From Acidocella facilis ATCC 35904 (lineage in GTDB: Bacteria; Pseudomonadota; Alphaproteobacteria; Acetobacterales; Acetobacteraceae): a stretch of 64,000 bases of DNA. The DNA lies in contig NZ_JHYG01000010.1 of NCBI RefSeq assembly GCF_000687875.1, positions 1 to 64,000 of the forward strand. Reading direction: 5' to 3'. Shown here in pieces: positions 28,013 to 36,555 of the stretch (position 1 is its first letter; the number at the start of each line of letters is the position of its first letter). Below the pieces are notes generated by a model. That model ran no database searches. It saw nothing but the letters and a program-made list of their open reading frames with translations, and had not been told where the DNA came from. Both the position numbers and the translations under genes were made by a program.

Positions 28013-28900
28013 TCAGGCTTGTTTGATATCGATCAGGCTTTTCCGGATCTTGCGGCCCCGGTTGATCTTATCCTCGATATAGTCGGTATCGCCCCAGCGC
28101 ACGGCGCGGGCCATGGCCTGCGCGTCCTCGGAGAAGCGCGAGAACATCTCCAGCAGCGCGTCCTTGTTGTTGGTGAAGATGTCGCGCCACATCACCGGAT
28201 CGGAGGCGGCGATTCGGGTGAAATCACGAAACCCGGTGGCCGCGAATTGCAGCACTTCCTCGCGTGTCTCGTCCGCCAGATCATCCGCGGTGCCGCAGAT
28301 GGTGAAGGCGAGCAGATGCGGCAGATGCGAGACGATGGCCAGCACCCGGTCATGATGCGCCGCCCCCATCCGCGCCGTGCGCGCGCCCAGCACCCGCCAC
28401 AAGGCTTCGATCTTCTGCGCCGCCGCCTCGTCCATGCCTTCGATCGGCGTCAGCAGGCACCAGCGCCCCTCGAACAGATTGGCCAGGCCCGCATCCGGGC
28501 CGGAAAACTCGGTGCCCGCCATCGGATGCGCCGGCACGAAGGCAACCCCCGCCGGCACGAAGGGCAGCACATCGCGGATCGCCGATTGCTTGGTCGAGCC
28601 GACATCCGAGAGGATGCAGCCCGGCTGCAGATGCGGCGCGATCGCCGCCGCCAGCCCAGCGAAGCTGCCGACCGGCGTGCAGAGGATGACCCCATCGGCG
28701 CCGCTGACCGCCATGGCGGCATCGGCGCAATAGACATCGCCAAGCCCCAGCTCCTCGGCGCGCTGCAGATGCGCCGGATTGGCATCCGCGATCACCAGCT
28801 GCCCGACCGTGCCAGGATGCAGCTTCAGCGCCCCGGCGATGGAGGCGCCGATATGGCCAATGCCGATCAGCGCCAGACGGTTGAATAAAGGCTCAGTCAT
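28013..28900 (-). CDS. tyrA: prephenate/arogenate dehydrogenase
   Basis: This is an NAD(P)-dependent enzyme of tyrosine biosynthesis that oxidatively decarboxylates prephenate or arogenate. It is 295 aa and not fused to chorismate mutase. The nucleotide loop is GIGHIG (13-18). It has [12 protein letters not shown], then [17 protein letters not shown] with the catalytic His, and [10 protein letters not shown]. It overlaps hisC by 8 bases. The pairing with a chorismate mutase and a HisC-type aminotransferase suggests all three steps to tyrosine. Confidence 0.93.
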   Translation of the reverse strand: MTEPLFNRLALIGIGHIGASIAGALKLHPGTVGQLVIADANPAHLQRAEELGLGDVYCADAAMAVSGADGVILCTPVGSFAGLAAAIAPHLQPGCILSDVGSTKQSAIRDVLPFVPAGVAFVPAHPMAGTEFSGPDAGLANLFEGRWCLLTPIEGMDEAAAQKIEALWRVLGARTARMGAAHHDRVLAIVSHLPHLLAFTICGTADDLADETREEVLQFAATGFRDFTRIAASDPVMWRDIFTNNKDALLEMFSRFSEDAQAMARAVRWGDTDYIEDKINRGRKIRKSLIDIKQA

Positions 28901-29978
28901 GACAGAACTCGGTCAGAATTTCCGCCACCCGGCTGCATTCCGCCGATGTGCCGATGGTGATCCGCAGGCAATGCGGCAGGCCGTAGGATTTCACCTGCCG
29001 GACGATATAGCCGCGCTGGCGCAGATAGGCATCCGCGGCCGAAGCCCGCTCGACGGTGACGAAATCGACCAGGATGAAATTGGCCTCGGACGGGATGACC
29101 TTGAGGCCGCTCTGGGTCAGGCGCTCGCTCAGGCGGCGGCGTTCGATGCCGTTATGCGCCCGGCTGTGTTCCAGCCAGCCTTCCTCACGCAGCGCCGCCA
29201 TCCCGGCGGCGGCGGCGAACACATTGATGTTGAAGGGCGGGCGGGTGCGGTTGAGCACGTCGATCACCGCCGCCGGCGCGTAGCACCAGCCCAGCCGCGC
29301 GCCGCCCATGCCGAAAATCTTTGAGAAGGTCCGGGTCATCACCGTGTTGTCGCCGGCATCCACCAGCTTCACCCCGGCATCGTAATCCTCGCGCTCGACA
29401 TATTCGGCATAGGCGGCATCCAGCACCAGCAGAATATCCGCCCGCAGCCCGGCGCGCAGCCGCTCCACCTCGCCTTGCGCCAGCATCGTTCCGGTCGGGT
29501 TATTGGGGTTGGCGATGAACACCATGCGCGTGGCGGGGGTCACCAGGCTCAGTATGGCATCGACATCGGTGGTCAGCTCACGCTCCGGCGCCTTGATGAC
29601 CGTGCAGCCCGCCAGCTTGCCGGAAATCTCATAGATCGAGAATCCGTGCTCGCTCATGATCAGCTCGGTCCCCGGTCCGCCATAAGACTGGATCAGCAGG
29701 GTCAGCACCTCGTCCGAGCCATTGCCGCAGACGATGCGGTCCGGGTCCAGCCCGAATTTGGCGCCAATCGCCGCGCGCAACTTGCCGCTGCTCCCATCGG
29801 GGTAGCGATGCATGCCGGAGGCGGCCTCCGCCATTGCTTTCAGCGCCCCTGGCGGCGGCCCGAACGCGCCCTCGTTGGATGACAGCTTGACCGGATGCTC
29901 GAAGCCCGCGAGCTTGGATTCACCACCGACATAGGACGCCACGGAGAAAATCTCCGGCCGCGCGACAGGGCTGCTCAT
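28893..29978 (-). CDS. hisC: histidinol-phosphate/aromatic aminotransferase HisC
   Basis: This is a PLP aminotransferase of 361 aa. It has [12 protein letters not shown] near the N-terminus, [25 protein letters not shown], the PLP lysine in [17 protein letters not shown], and the C-terminal RITIGT. The family is HisC. Its place between chorismate mutase and tyrA suggests that it may transaminate phenylpyruvate or hydroxyphenylpyruvate (HisC2/AroJ-like) as well as or instead of histidinol phosphate. Confidence 0.9.
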   Translation of the reverse strand: MSSPVARPEIFSVASYVGGESKLAGFEHPVKLSSNEGAFGPPPGALKAMAEAASGMHRYPDGSSGKLRAAIGAKFGLDPDRIVCGNGSDEVLTLLIQSYGGPGTELIMSEHGFSIYEISGKLAGCTVIKAPERELTTDVDAILSLVTPATRMVFIANPNNPTGTMLAQGEVERLRAGLRADILLVLDAAYAEYVEREDYDAGVKLVDAGDNTVMTRTFSKIFGMGGARLGWCYAPAAVIDVLNRTRPPFNINVFAAAAGMAALREEGWLEHSRAHNGIERRRLSERLTQSGLKVIPSEANFILVDFVTVERASAADAYLRQRGYIVRQVKSYGLPHCLRITIGTSAECSRVAEILTEFCHD

Positions 29979-29980
29979 GA

Positions 29981-30841
29981 TCAGGCGGTCTCTTCCAGCG
30001 GCAACGCATAGCCGCCGACAACGCGCGGCGGCGTCTCCAGCCCGGCAATGGCCGAAAGGCGCGGGTCGCTGTCAGCGATCAGCCCGGTCACTTCCAGCAG
30101 CGCCAGCACGCCGGTATCGCCCGCCAGCCGTTTGACCCAGAGCGCCGTCGGGTCGAAGCCGGCGGCCTTGACCAGCTCGATCAGCCGGGCCCGCGAGGCC
30201 TCGGCGCCGAAGCGCAGCAGCAGCAAGCCGCGATCAGAGCCGCTCGGGTCCGGGGGCACGGTCGCCGCCACCAACGCCTCGCCCAGCGGCAAGCCTTCGG
30301 CGCGATGCGTCCAGAACGGGAGCTTGGCGATGACATAAATCGGGGTTCCGTTCGAGGCCAGGAGCTGCCACCAGCCGCCTTGCGCATCGTCGCCTTCGCC
30401 CAGCGGCGGCAGCACGCCCAGCTGCGCGCCGCCCTCGCGGGTGAGGTCGGACAGGGTCTGGGCGGGGTTGTGATGCCGGCGCACCGGCGTCAGCGGGCCG
30501 AAATGCTCCCGCGCCAGGGCCAGGCGGGCCTCGCCGCCTTCGCCGTCGCAAACCGCCATGGTCTGGCCGCCCTCGATGATCAATGCGGCACCGAACATTT
30601 CCCGCCAGATCCGCACGATGGCCTGTGCCGGCCAGGCGCCCTGATGGCGCGCCAGCAGCCTCCGCAGAATGACGGCTTCCCGCCCGGGGCGGATCTTGGT
30701 GCCCTTTTTGCCGCCCTGGCTGGCGACATTCTCGACCACGCGGGCCCGCTGCATCAGCAGATCATGGATCTGATCATCGATCGCGTCGAGTTCAGCGCGC
30801 AATTCGGCCAGGCGCGAGGCTGGAGAGGGCAGGTCGTTCAT
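29981..30841 (-). CDS. chorismate mutase with extended C-terminus
   Basis: It converts chorismate to prephenate. From ATG 30841 it is 286 aa. The AroQ helical domain (about 8-95) has [40 protein letters not shown] and [10 protein letters not shown]. About 190 further residues contain no prephenate-dehydratase or dehydrogenase motif I recognise; they look like a regulatory or degenerate domain ([39 protein letters not shown], which is ACT-like). The frame is open far upstream but only as an antisense shadow of metX. It is the first gene of the operon, 2 bases before hisC. Confidence 0.85.
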   Translation of the reverse strand: MNDLPSPASRLAELRAELDAIDDQIHDLLMQRARVVENVASQGGKKGTKIRPGREAVILRRLLARHQGAWPAQAIVRIWREMFGAALIIEGGQTMAVCDGEGGEARLALAREHFGPLTPVRRHHNPAQTLSDLTREGGAQLGVLPPLGEGDDAQGGWWQLLASNGTPIYVIAKLPFWTHRAEGLPLGEALVAATVPPDPSGSDRGLLLLRFGAEASRARLIELVKAAGFDPTALWVKRLAGDTGVLALLEVTGLIADSDPRLSAIAGLETPPRVVGGYALPLEETA

Positions 30842-30958
30842 CACGCGTGTAGATACCCCAACCAGCCCAACCCCGCCAAGCCATATCCGGCAGTTGTTCT
30901 TCCATGTCAGGATGGGGATTGCGCCTTGGGGAGGGCCAGCGCATATGCGATTGGCAGA
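30842..30958. promoter_or_regulatory. divergent region between chorismate mutase and metX
   Basis: These 117 bases must hold both promoters. I looked for a SAM-II (metA) riboswitch, common before alphaproteobacterial metX, and did not find its conserved segments. A GGGGAGGG-type purine stretch precedes metX. Confidence 0.35.
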
Positions 30959-32101
30959 ATGGACCAGACGCCGGCCTCTACCGATTTCCCGCATCAATGC
31001 GTGACCTTCCCCGAGGGAGTCATGCTCGATTGCGGTCGCGCCTTGCCCAGCGTGACCGTGGCCTATCGCACCTATGGCACGCTGAATGCCGCGAAGAGCA
31101 ACGCGATCATGATCTGCCATGCGCTCACCGGCGATCAATATGTCGCCGAGCAGAACCCAGAGACGGGCCGGCCCGGCTGGTGGGAGCGCGTCGTCGGCCC
31201 CGGCGCGCCGATCGATACCGACAAATATTTCGTCATCTGCTCTAACGTCCTCGGCGGCTGCATGGGCTCCACCGGCCCGCGCTCGCCGCGCGGCGAGGCG
31301 CCCGGCGAGCTCTGGGGGCGGGATTTTCCGGTCATCACCATCCATGACATGGTGCGGGTGCAGAAGCGTCTGGTCGAGCATTTCGGCATCCGCAAATTGT
31401 TCGCGGTCATCGGCGGCTCGATGGGCGGCATGCAGGCCTTGTCCTGGGCGGTGCAATATCCGGAGATGCTCTACGCTGCCGTGCCGATCGCGGCGGCCTA
31501 TTACCATTCCGCCCAGAACATCGCCTTTCACGAAATCGGCCGGCAGGCGATCTTCGCGGATCCGGCCTTCTGCAACGGCCATTACTGGGCCCAGGGCGTG
31601 CGGCCCGAGCGCGGCCTCGCGGTGGCGCGGATGACGGCGCATATCACCTACGTCTCCGAAGAGGCCCTGACCCGGAAATTCGGCCGCAAGCTGCAAAATG
31701 CGGAAGGGTTATCGGCGTTGGGCGAGCAGTTCGCGGTGGAAAGCTATCTGCAATATCAGGGGTCGAGCTTCGTCACCCGATTCGACGCCAATTCCTATCT
31801 CTCGATCACCCGCGCCATGGATCTGTTCGATCTCGCCGGCGATCATGAAGGCGGGCTGTCGCAGGCCTTTCGCGGCGCCAGCGCGCGTTTCCTGCTGGTC
31901 TCCTTTTCCTCGGACTGGCTGTTTCCCACCGCGCAGAGCCGCACCATCGCGCGGGCGCTGAACCATGCCGCCGCCAACGTGTCCTTCGTGGAAGTCCAGT
32001 CCGACAAGGGGCATGACGCGTTTCTGCTGGATGAGCCGGATTTCCACGCCACGCTGCGCGGCTTTCTCGTCGGCTGCGCCGAACATGCGGGGCTGGCATG
32101 A
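30959..32101 (+). CDS. metX: homoserine O-acetyltransferase MetX
   Basis: This is an alpha/beta-hydrolase enzyme that acetylates homoserine with acetyl-CoA for methionine synthesis. It is 380 aa from ATG 30959. It has [22 protein letters not shown], the nucleophile elbow [20 protein letters not shown] with the catalytic Asp, and [10 protein letters not shown] with the His. The open frame upstream to 30305 is antisense to chorismate mutase and is rejected. It overlaps metW by 4 bases, the usual metXW pair. Confidence 0.96.
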   Translation: MDQTPASTDFPHQCVTFPEGVMLDCGRALPSVTVAYRTYGTLNAAKSNAIMICHALTGDQYVAEQNPETGRPGWWERVVGPGAPIDTDKYFVICSNVLGGCMGSTGPRSPRGEAPGELWGRDFPVITIHDMVRVQKRLVEHFGIRKLFAVIGGSMGGMQALSWAVQYPEMLYAAVPIAAAYYHSAQNIAFHEIGRQAIFADPAFCNGHYWAQGVRPERGLAVARMTAHITYVSEEALTRKFGRKLQNAEGLSALGEQFAVESYLQYQGSSFVTRFDANSYLSITRAMDLFDLAGDHEGGLSQAFRGASARFLLVSFSSDWLFPTAQSRTIARALNHAAANVSFVEVQSDKGHDAFLLDEPDFHATLRGFLVGCAEHAGLA

Positions 32102-32715
32102 GCGGGGCCAAGAAAATGCGCGTGGATCTGGCCTTGATCGCGGCCATGGTGCAGCCCGGCTCGCGCGTGCTCGATGTCGGCTGCGCGGAAGGCCAGCTCA
32201 TCGAACATCTGATCCGCGCCAAGCAATGCGACGCGCGCGGCATCGAGATCGACATGCAAGAGGTGCAGCGCGCCATCTCGCACGGGCTGCCGGTGATGCA
32301 GGGCGATGCCGATACGGAGCTGGTGACCTACCCCGATCACGCCTTCGATTACGTCATTCTCTCCCGCACACTGCAGGCCGTCGAGCAGCCGCGTGAGGTG
32401 CTGCGGCAGATGCTGCGCATCTCAACCCACGCCATCGTCTCCTTCCCGAATTTCGGCCATTGGAATCTGCGCCTGCAGCTGCTGCTGCGCGGCCGCATGC
32501 CGATGACGGCCAACTGGAACCGGATGTGGTTCGAGACGCCCAACATCCACCCCTGCACGATCCGGGATTTCTTCGATTTGTGCGATGCGGATGGGTATGT
32601 CGTCGAGGATTGGCAGGCAGCGGATGAGGAAGGGCGCCGGACCCCGTGGCGCCGCTCGGCGCGTCTGGCCAATCTGTTCGGCGAGCAGGGGCTGTTTCTG
32701 CTGCGTAAGGCCTGA
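32098..32715 (+). CDS. metW: methionine biosynthesis protein MetW
   Basis: This is a methyltransferase-fold protein of 205 aa that accompanies MetX and is needed for its activity in several bacteria. It has [28 protein letters not shown] with the SAM-type glycine loop, the family signature [19 protein letters not shown], then [14 protein letters not shown] and the C-terminal [10 protein letters not shown]. The ATG overlaps the metX stop (ATGA). A 103-bp two-hairpin repeat begins six bases after its stop. Confidence 0.94.
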   Translation: MSGAKKMRVDLALIAAMVQPGSRVLDVGCAEGQLIEHLIRAKQCDARGIEIDMQEVQRAISHGLPVMQGDADTELVTYPDHAFDYVILSRTLQAVEQPREVLRQMLRISTHAIVSFPNFGHWNLRLQLLLRGRMPMTANWNRMWFETPNIHPCTIRDFFDLCDADGYVVEDWQAADEEGRRTPWRRSARLANLFGEQGLFLLRKA

Positions 32716-32720
32716 GGCGA

Positions 32721-32823
32721 GAGCAATATGTGTTTATCTTGACGCGCCAGCGTCAAGATAAACACATGAAATTGTTCGCTAAAACAAAACCTAGAGCATC
32801 AAGCTAAAAGCTTGATGCTCTAG
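32721..32823. repeat. two-hairpin intergenic repeat, copy A
   Basis: This 103-bp element has an outer pair GAGCAAT (32721) / ATTGTTC (32771). Nested inside is a perfect 18-bp stem (32728-32745 with 32750-32767, loop GCCA). Then comes an unpaired CGCTAAAACAAAA, and then a second perfect 15-bp stem (32791-32805 with 32809-32823) starting CTAGAGC and ending GCTCTAG. Copy B at 46393 has the same order and length with different stem bases. It lies directly behind metW and could also stop transcription, although T-runs are absent. Confidence 0.85.
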
Positions 32824-32832
32824 CCGTAAAAT

Positions 32833-33339
32833 TTAGCGGTTATCCACCAGCATCACCGGGGTCACGTTCACCTGGGCAACGCCCAGATTGACCAAACCAA
32901 GCTGCGCCGCGGCCCCTTCGGAAAGGTCGAGGATACGATGGCCTTGCGGCATGCAATCATTCACCCGCACGATGATCGAGCGGTCATCCTGGCCATCATC
33001 CGCCAGCGAGACGCGCACCCGCGTCCCCACGGGAATGCTGGGGGAGGCGGCGGTCATGCCATCCTTGCGGAACACTTCACCGGTGCAGGTCCGGCGTAGC
33101 CCCGGGCCCGGCTTGTACCAGGAGGCCGTGCCGGTCAGTTCCGGGCCGGCATCCACCAGCTGCGGCGCGCGCGGCGGCAGCACTGGCGGCGGCTGCGCGA
33201 CGCTGACTTGCGGCGCTGCGGCCGGCGGGGCCGGGGTGGCGCAGGCCGAGAGCAGCCCGGCCCCCAGGATCATGGCGCTAACAGGCGCAAGGCGCAGCCG
33301 GGCGAAACCGGTTGGGGCGCGAGGCGTGGGGGCGTTCAT
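32833..33339 (-). CDS. RlpA-like double-psi beta-barrel lipoprotein
   Basis: This is a 168-aa outer-membrane-type lipoprotein: a signal segment ending in lipobox LLSAC, a Pro/Ala-rich linker, then an RlpA-like barrel (GTASWYKPGPG, TGEVF, VGTRVRVS, VRVNDCMP, RILDLSEGAAAQLG). In active RlpA lytic transglycosylases an AAH segment and NDRGP are expected. Here the histidine position reads TAASP and NDRGP is NDCMP; the acidic residues of TGE and ND remain. Activity is therefore doubtful. No SPOR domain follows. I chose ATG 33339; ATG 33345 and 33363 are also in frame. Confidence 0.8.
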   Translation of the reverse strand: MNAPTPRAPTGFARLRLAPVSAMILGAGLLSACATPAPPAAAPQVSVAQPPPVLPPRAPQLVDAGPELTGTASWYKPGPGLRRTCTGEVFRKDGMTAASPSIPVGTRVRVSLADDGQDDRSIIVRVNDCMPQGHRILDLSEGAAAQLGLVNLGVAQVNVTPVMLVDNR

Positions 33340-33515
33340 TTCCATGCGTTTGTTGTTGGTCAAGAATGAGGCTTTTGCATGGCGTCAGCCTCTTGTCGAA
33401 TCGAAATTCGGGCAGGTGATGCGGCAATCCGGCCGAATATTTTAAGGTCGAAGCGTAGAAAACTGAATTTGCAGATAACCGTCCGGCGCAAATAAAATCC
33501 GTCCCCGGCGCGGGC

Positions 33516-34430
33516 TCAGTTTGGATCGTCGGCGATCGCCTCGGCCAGCTGCAGGAAATGCCGGAGACTCGGCGCATCGTCATCCGTCCGCCATGCCAGC
33601 CCGGTCTCCAGCACCGGCGCATCGCCCTGCAACGGGCAATAGCGCACGCCGGTACGGGCAAGATGCCGCAGTGAGGCCGGCACCAAGGCGATGCCCAGCC
33701 CGGCCGAAACCAGGCTGATGATGGTCTGCATTTGCGTCGCGAACTGGGCCACGCGCGGCTCAACGCCGTGGGCGCGGTAGAAGCCGAACACCAGCTCGTA
33801 GAAGGACGGCGCCATCGGCTGCGGGAAAATCACCAGAGGCGCATCCAAAATCCGCGCCGGCGGCAGGCCGTCCCCCTGAAGCCGCACCCGGCCGGAGGCG
33901 ATCCAGTCCTCCGGCAGCGCCACCAGCAAGGGCTCGCGCAGCAGCCGCCTATAGGTGAGGGACGCCGGAAGGCCGCCATGTTGCGGGGCGATGATGATCC
34001 CCGCCTGCGCCTTGCCATCCTGCAGCAAGGCGATCTGAACATTGCTCGTCGCCTCCGTCAGGGCGATGTCGATATCCGGGTAAAGCGCTGAAAACCGCCG
34101 GACCAGCGAGGGCAGCACGGAATAATCGGCGGTTGAAACGAAGCTCAGGGACAGCCGGCCCTTGGTGCCGAGAATGAGCTGCTGCGCGATCTCACCCAGC
34201 GCGTCGATGCCGCTGATGGCCTGCCGCACATGCCCGAGCCAGGCGGCGCCGAAGGCGCTCAACGCCACGCTGCGCTTGGTGCGGATGAACAGCGGCGCCC
34301 CCAGCTCGCCTTCCAGGGCGCGGATGGATTGGCTCAGCGGCGGCTGGGTCATGTTCAGCCGCCGCGCCGCCCGCCCGAAATGCAGCGTCTCCGCCACCGC
34401 CAGAAATTGCCGCAATTGCCGGACGTCCAT
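33516..34430 (-). CDS. LysR-family transcriptional regulator
   Basis: This is a 304-aa LysR regulator. The winged helix-turn-helix is at 1-60 (MDVRQLRQFLAVAETLHFGR, then AARRLNMTQPPLSQSIRALE). The effector domain runs from about 90, with LSLSFVSTADYSVLPSLVRRF, a typical start. It is divergent from ilvD across about 100 bases that include AT-rich tracts, so ilvD control or autoregulation is likely in the usual LysR way. The effector is unknown. Confidence 0.9.
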   Translation of the reverse strand: MDVRQLRQFLAVAETLHFGRAARRLNMTQPPLSQSIRALEGELGAPLFIRTKRSVALSAFGAAWLGHVRQAISGIDALGEIAQQLILGTKGRLSLSFVSTADYSVLPSLVRRFSALYPDIDIALTEATSNVQIALLQDGKAQAGIIIAPQHGGLPASLTYRRLLREPLLVALPEDWIASGRVRLQGDGLPPARILDAPLVIFPQPMAPSFYELVFGFYRAHGVEPRVAQFATQMQTIISLVSAGLGIALVPASLRHLARTGVRYCPLQGDAPVLETGLAWRTDDDAPSLRHFLQLAEAIADDPN

Positions 34431-34531
34431 TTACTGATATGTCCCACGACCTAGTCTGGTTGAAATAATATATTTTACCTCCGCTGGGAACGGGTTTAAT
34501 GGGGCAGGAAACGCGAAACCCGGAGATAACC
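34431..34531. promoter_or_regulatory. divergent lysR/ilvD control region
   Basis: This is about 100 bases. An AT-rich block around 34463-34480 (AATAATATATTTTA) stands out from GC-rich surroundings and probably includes a -10 element. GGAGATAACC just before ATG 34532 supports the ilvD start. Confidence 0.45.
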
Positions 34532-36376
34532 ATGCCCGCCTATCGTTCCCGCACCACCACCCATGGCCGCAACATGGCCGGCGCCCGCGGGCTCTGGCGC
34601 GCCACCGGCATGAAGGATGGGGATTTCGGTAAGCCGATCATCGCGATTGCCAACAGCTTCACCCAGTTCGTGCCCGGCCATGTGCATCTGAAGGATCTCG
34701 GCCAGCTGGTCGCCCGCGAGATCGAGGCCGCCGGCGGTGTGGCGAAGGAATTCAACACCATCGCGGTGGATGACGGCATCGCCATGGGCCATGACGGCAT
34801 GCTCTATTCGCTGCCCTCGCGCGAGCTGATCGCCGATGCGGTGGAATATATGGTCAACGCCCATTGCGCCGATGCGCTGGTCTGCATCTCCAATTGCGAC
34901 AAGATCACCCCGGGCATGCTGATGGCGTCCTTGCGCCTGAACATTCCCACCATCTTCGTCTCCGGCGGGCCGATGGAGGCCGGCAAGGTGGTGGTGAAGG
35001 GCAAGTCCCGCGCGCTGGATCTGGTCGATGCCATGGTCGTCGCCGCCGATGACAGCTATTCGGACGAGGAGGTGCAGACGATCGAGCGCTCCGCCTGCCC
35101 GACCTGCGGCTCCTGCTCCGGCATGTTCACCGCCAATTCGATGAACTGCCTGACCGAGGCGCTGGGCCTGTCTTTGCCCGGCAACGGCTCAACGCTCGCC
35201 ACCCATGCCGACCGTGAGAAGCTGTTCCGCGAGGCCGGGCATCTCATCGTCGATCTCGCCAAGCGCTGGTATGAGCAGGACGACGCCACGGCGCTGCCGC
35301 GCGGCATCGCCAGCTTCAAGGCGTTCGAGAATGCGATGAGCCTGGATATCGCCATGGGCGGCTCCACCAACACGGTGCTGCATCTGCTCGCCGCCGCGCA
35401 GGAAGGCGAGGTGGACTTCACCATGGCCGATATCGACCGCCTCTCCCGCCGCGTGCCCTGCCTGTGCAAGGTCGCCCCGGCGAAGAGCGATGTGCATATG
35501 GAAGATGTCCACCGCGCCGGCGGCATCATGTCCATCCTGGGCGAGCTGGAAAAAGCCGGGCTGATCGACGCCTCGCTGCCGACCGTGCATGCGAAGACCC
35601 TGGGTGAGGCGTTGAACCGCTGGGACATCACCCGCACCAATTCCGAGGAGGTGAAAAACTTCTTCAAGGCCGCACCGGGCGGCGTGCCCACCCAGGTCGC
35701 CTTCAGCCAGTCCGCCCGTTGGGATGATCTGGACACGGACCGCCAGACCGGCGTGATCCGCAGCGCCGACCATCCTTTCTCCAAGGATGGCGGGCTGGCG
35801 GTGCTGTTCGGCAACCTGGCGCCGGAAGGCTGCATCGTGAAAACCGCCGGCGTGGATGAGAGCATCCTCACCTTCACCGGCACGGCGCGGGTGTTCGAGA
35901 GCCAGGATGCCTCGGTCTCCGCCATTCTCTCGGGCGTGGTGAAAGCCGGCGAGGTGGTGGTGATCCGCTATGAGGGCCCGAAAGGCGGGCCGGGCATGCA
36001 GGAGATGCTGTACCCGACCAGCTATCTGAAATCGAAAGGGCTGGGCAAGGCCTGCGCGTTGATCACCGATGGCCGTTTCTCCGGCGGCACCTCGGGCCTG
36101 TCCATCGGCCATGTCTCGCCGGAAGCGGCGGAAGGCGGGCTGATCGGGCTGGTGGAAACCGGCGATCGCATCCTGATCGACATTCCGAATCGCGGCATCA
36201 CGCTGGATGTGCCGGATGAGGTGATCGCCGCCCGCCGCGCCGCCCAGGATGCCAAGGGCTGGAAGCCGGCGGAGGCGCGCAAGCGTCATGTCTCCCCGGC
36301 GCTGCGGGCCTATGCCGCGATGACGACGAACGCCTCCCGGGGCGCCGTCAGGGATGTCAGCCAGGTCGAACGCTAA
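34532..36376 (+). CDS. ilvD: dihydroxy-acid dehydratase
   Basis: This is the iron-sulfur dehydratase of the valine, isoleucine and pantothenate pathways, converting 2,3-dihydroxy acids to 2-keto acids. It is 614 aa from ATG 34532. It starts [20 protein letters not shown] and has [21 protein letters not shown] and [19 protein letters not shown] (cluster cysteines), then [14 protein letters not shown] and [11 protein letters not shown]. The earlier in-frame ATG 34499 is less likely because the good ribosome site lies at 34522. An intrinsic terminator follows. Confidence 0.97.
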   Translation: MPAYRSRTTTHGRNMAGARGLWRATGMKDGDFGKPIIAIANSFTQFVPGHVHLKDLGQLVAREIEAAGGVAKEFNTIAVDDGIAMGHDGMLYSLPSRELIADAVEYMVNAHCADALVCISNCDKITPGMLMASLRLNIPTIFVSGGPMEAGKVVVKGKSRALDLVDAMVVAADDSYSDEEVQTIERSACPTCGSCSGMFTANSMNCLTEALGLSLPGNGSTLATHADREKLFREAGHLIVDLAKRWYEQDDATALPRGIASFKAFENAMSLDIAMGGSTNTVLHLLAAAQEGEVDFTMADIDRLSRRVPCLCKVAPAKSDVHMEDVHRAGGIMSILGELEKAGLIDASLPTVHAKTLGEALNRWDITRTNSEEVKNFFKAAPGGVPTQVAFSQSARWDDLDTDRQTGVIRSADHPFSKDGGLAVLFGNLAPEGCIVKTAGVDESILTFTGTARVFESQDASVSAILSGVVKAGEVVVIRYEGPKGGPGMQEMLYPTSYLKSKGLGKACALITDGRFSGGTSGLSIGHVSPEAAEGGLIGLVETGDRILIDIPNRGITLDVPDEVIAARRAAQDAKGWKPAEARKRHVSPALRAYAAMTTNASRGAVRDVSQVER

Positions 36377-36398
36377 CATTTTAAGTTATAACGCCATG

Positions 36399-36427
36399 AA
36401 AAAGCGCCTTTATCGGCGCTTTTTTTG
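36399..36427 (+). terminator. intrinsic terminator after ilvD
   Basis: AAAAAGCGCC, loop TTTATC-like, GGCGCTTTTTTT: a short GC stem flanked by A and T runs, about 23 bases behind the ilvD stop. Confidence 0.9.
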
Positions 36428-36439
36428 TTTTTGTCCGGG

Positions 36440-36555
36440 TCAGATCGTGTCAAGATAAAAATTAAATTGCGCTCATTTCCGGAAAAGCCTTAACAATTTC
36501 ATGGGGAACGAAGCTGGCACCGCCGTGCCAGCCTACGTGATGGGGTGAAAAAATT
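36440..36555. promoter_or_regulatory. ilvD-kinase intergenic region with repeat remnants and a palindrome
   Basis: GTCAAGATAAA (36449-36459) and, inverted, the complement of CATGAAATTGTT (36492-36503) match pieces of the two-hairpin repeat and may be remains of a decayed copy. GCTGGCAC, CGCC, GTGCCAGC (36513-36532) is a perfect 8-bp inverted repeat 24 bases before the kinase start. It may be a regulator site. Confidence 0.4.

Noticed and set aside
30842-30958. SAM-II riboswitch before metX
   Set aside because: The region is short and lacks the conserved segments of that riboswitch.
30305-30958. N-terminal extension of metX by over 200 codons
   Set aside because: That part is antisense to chorismate mutase; MetX is complete from 30959.
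36513-36532. TGGCAC within an inverted repeat as a sigma-54 promoter for the kinase gene
   Set aside because: The -24 GG and the next GC are separated by nine bases instead of ten, and the -12 part does not fit TTGC.
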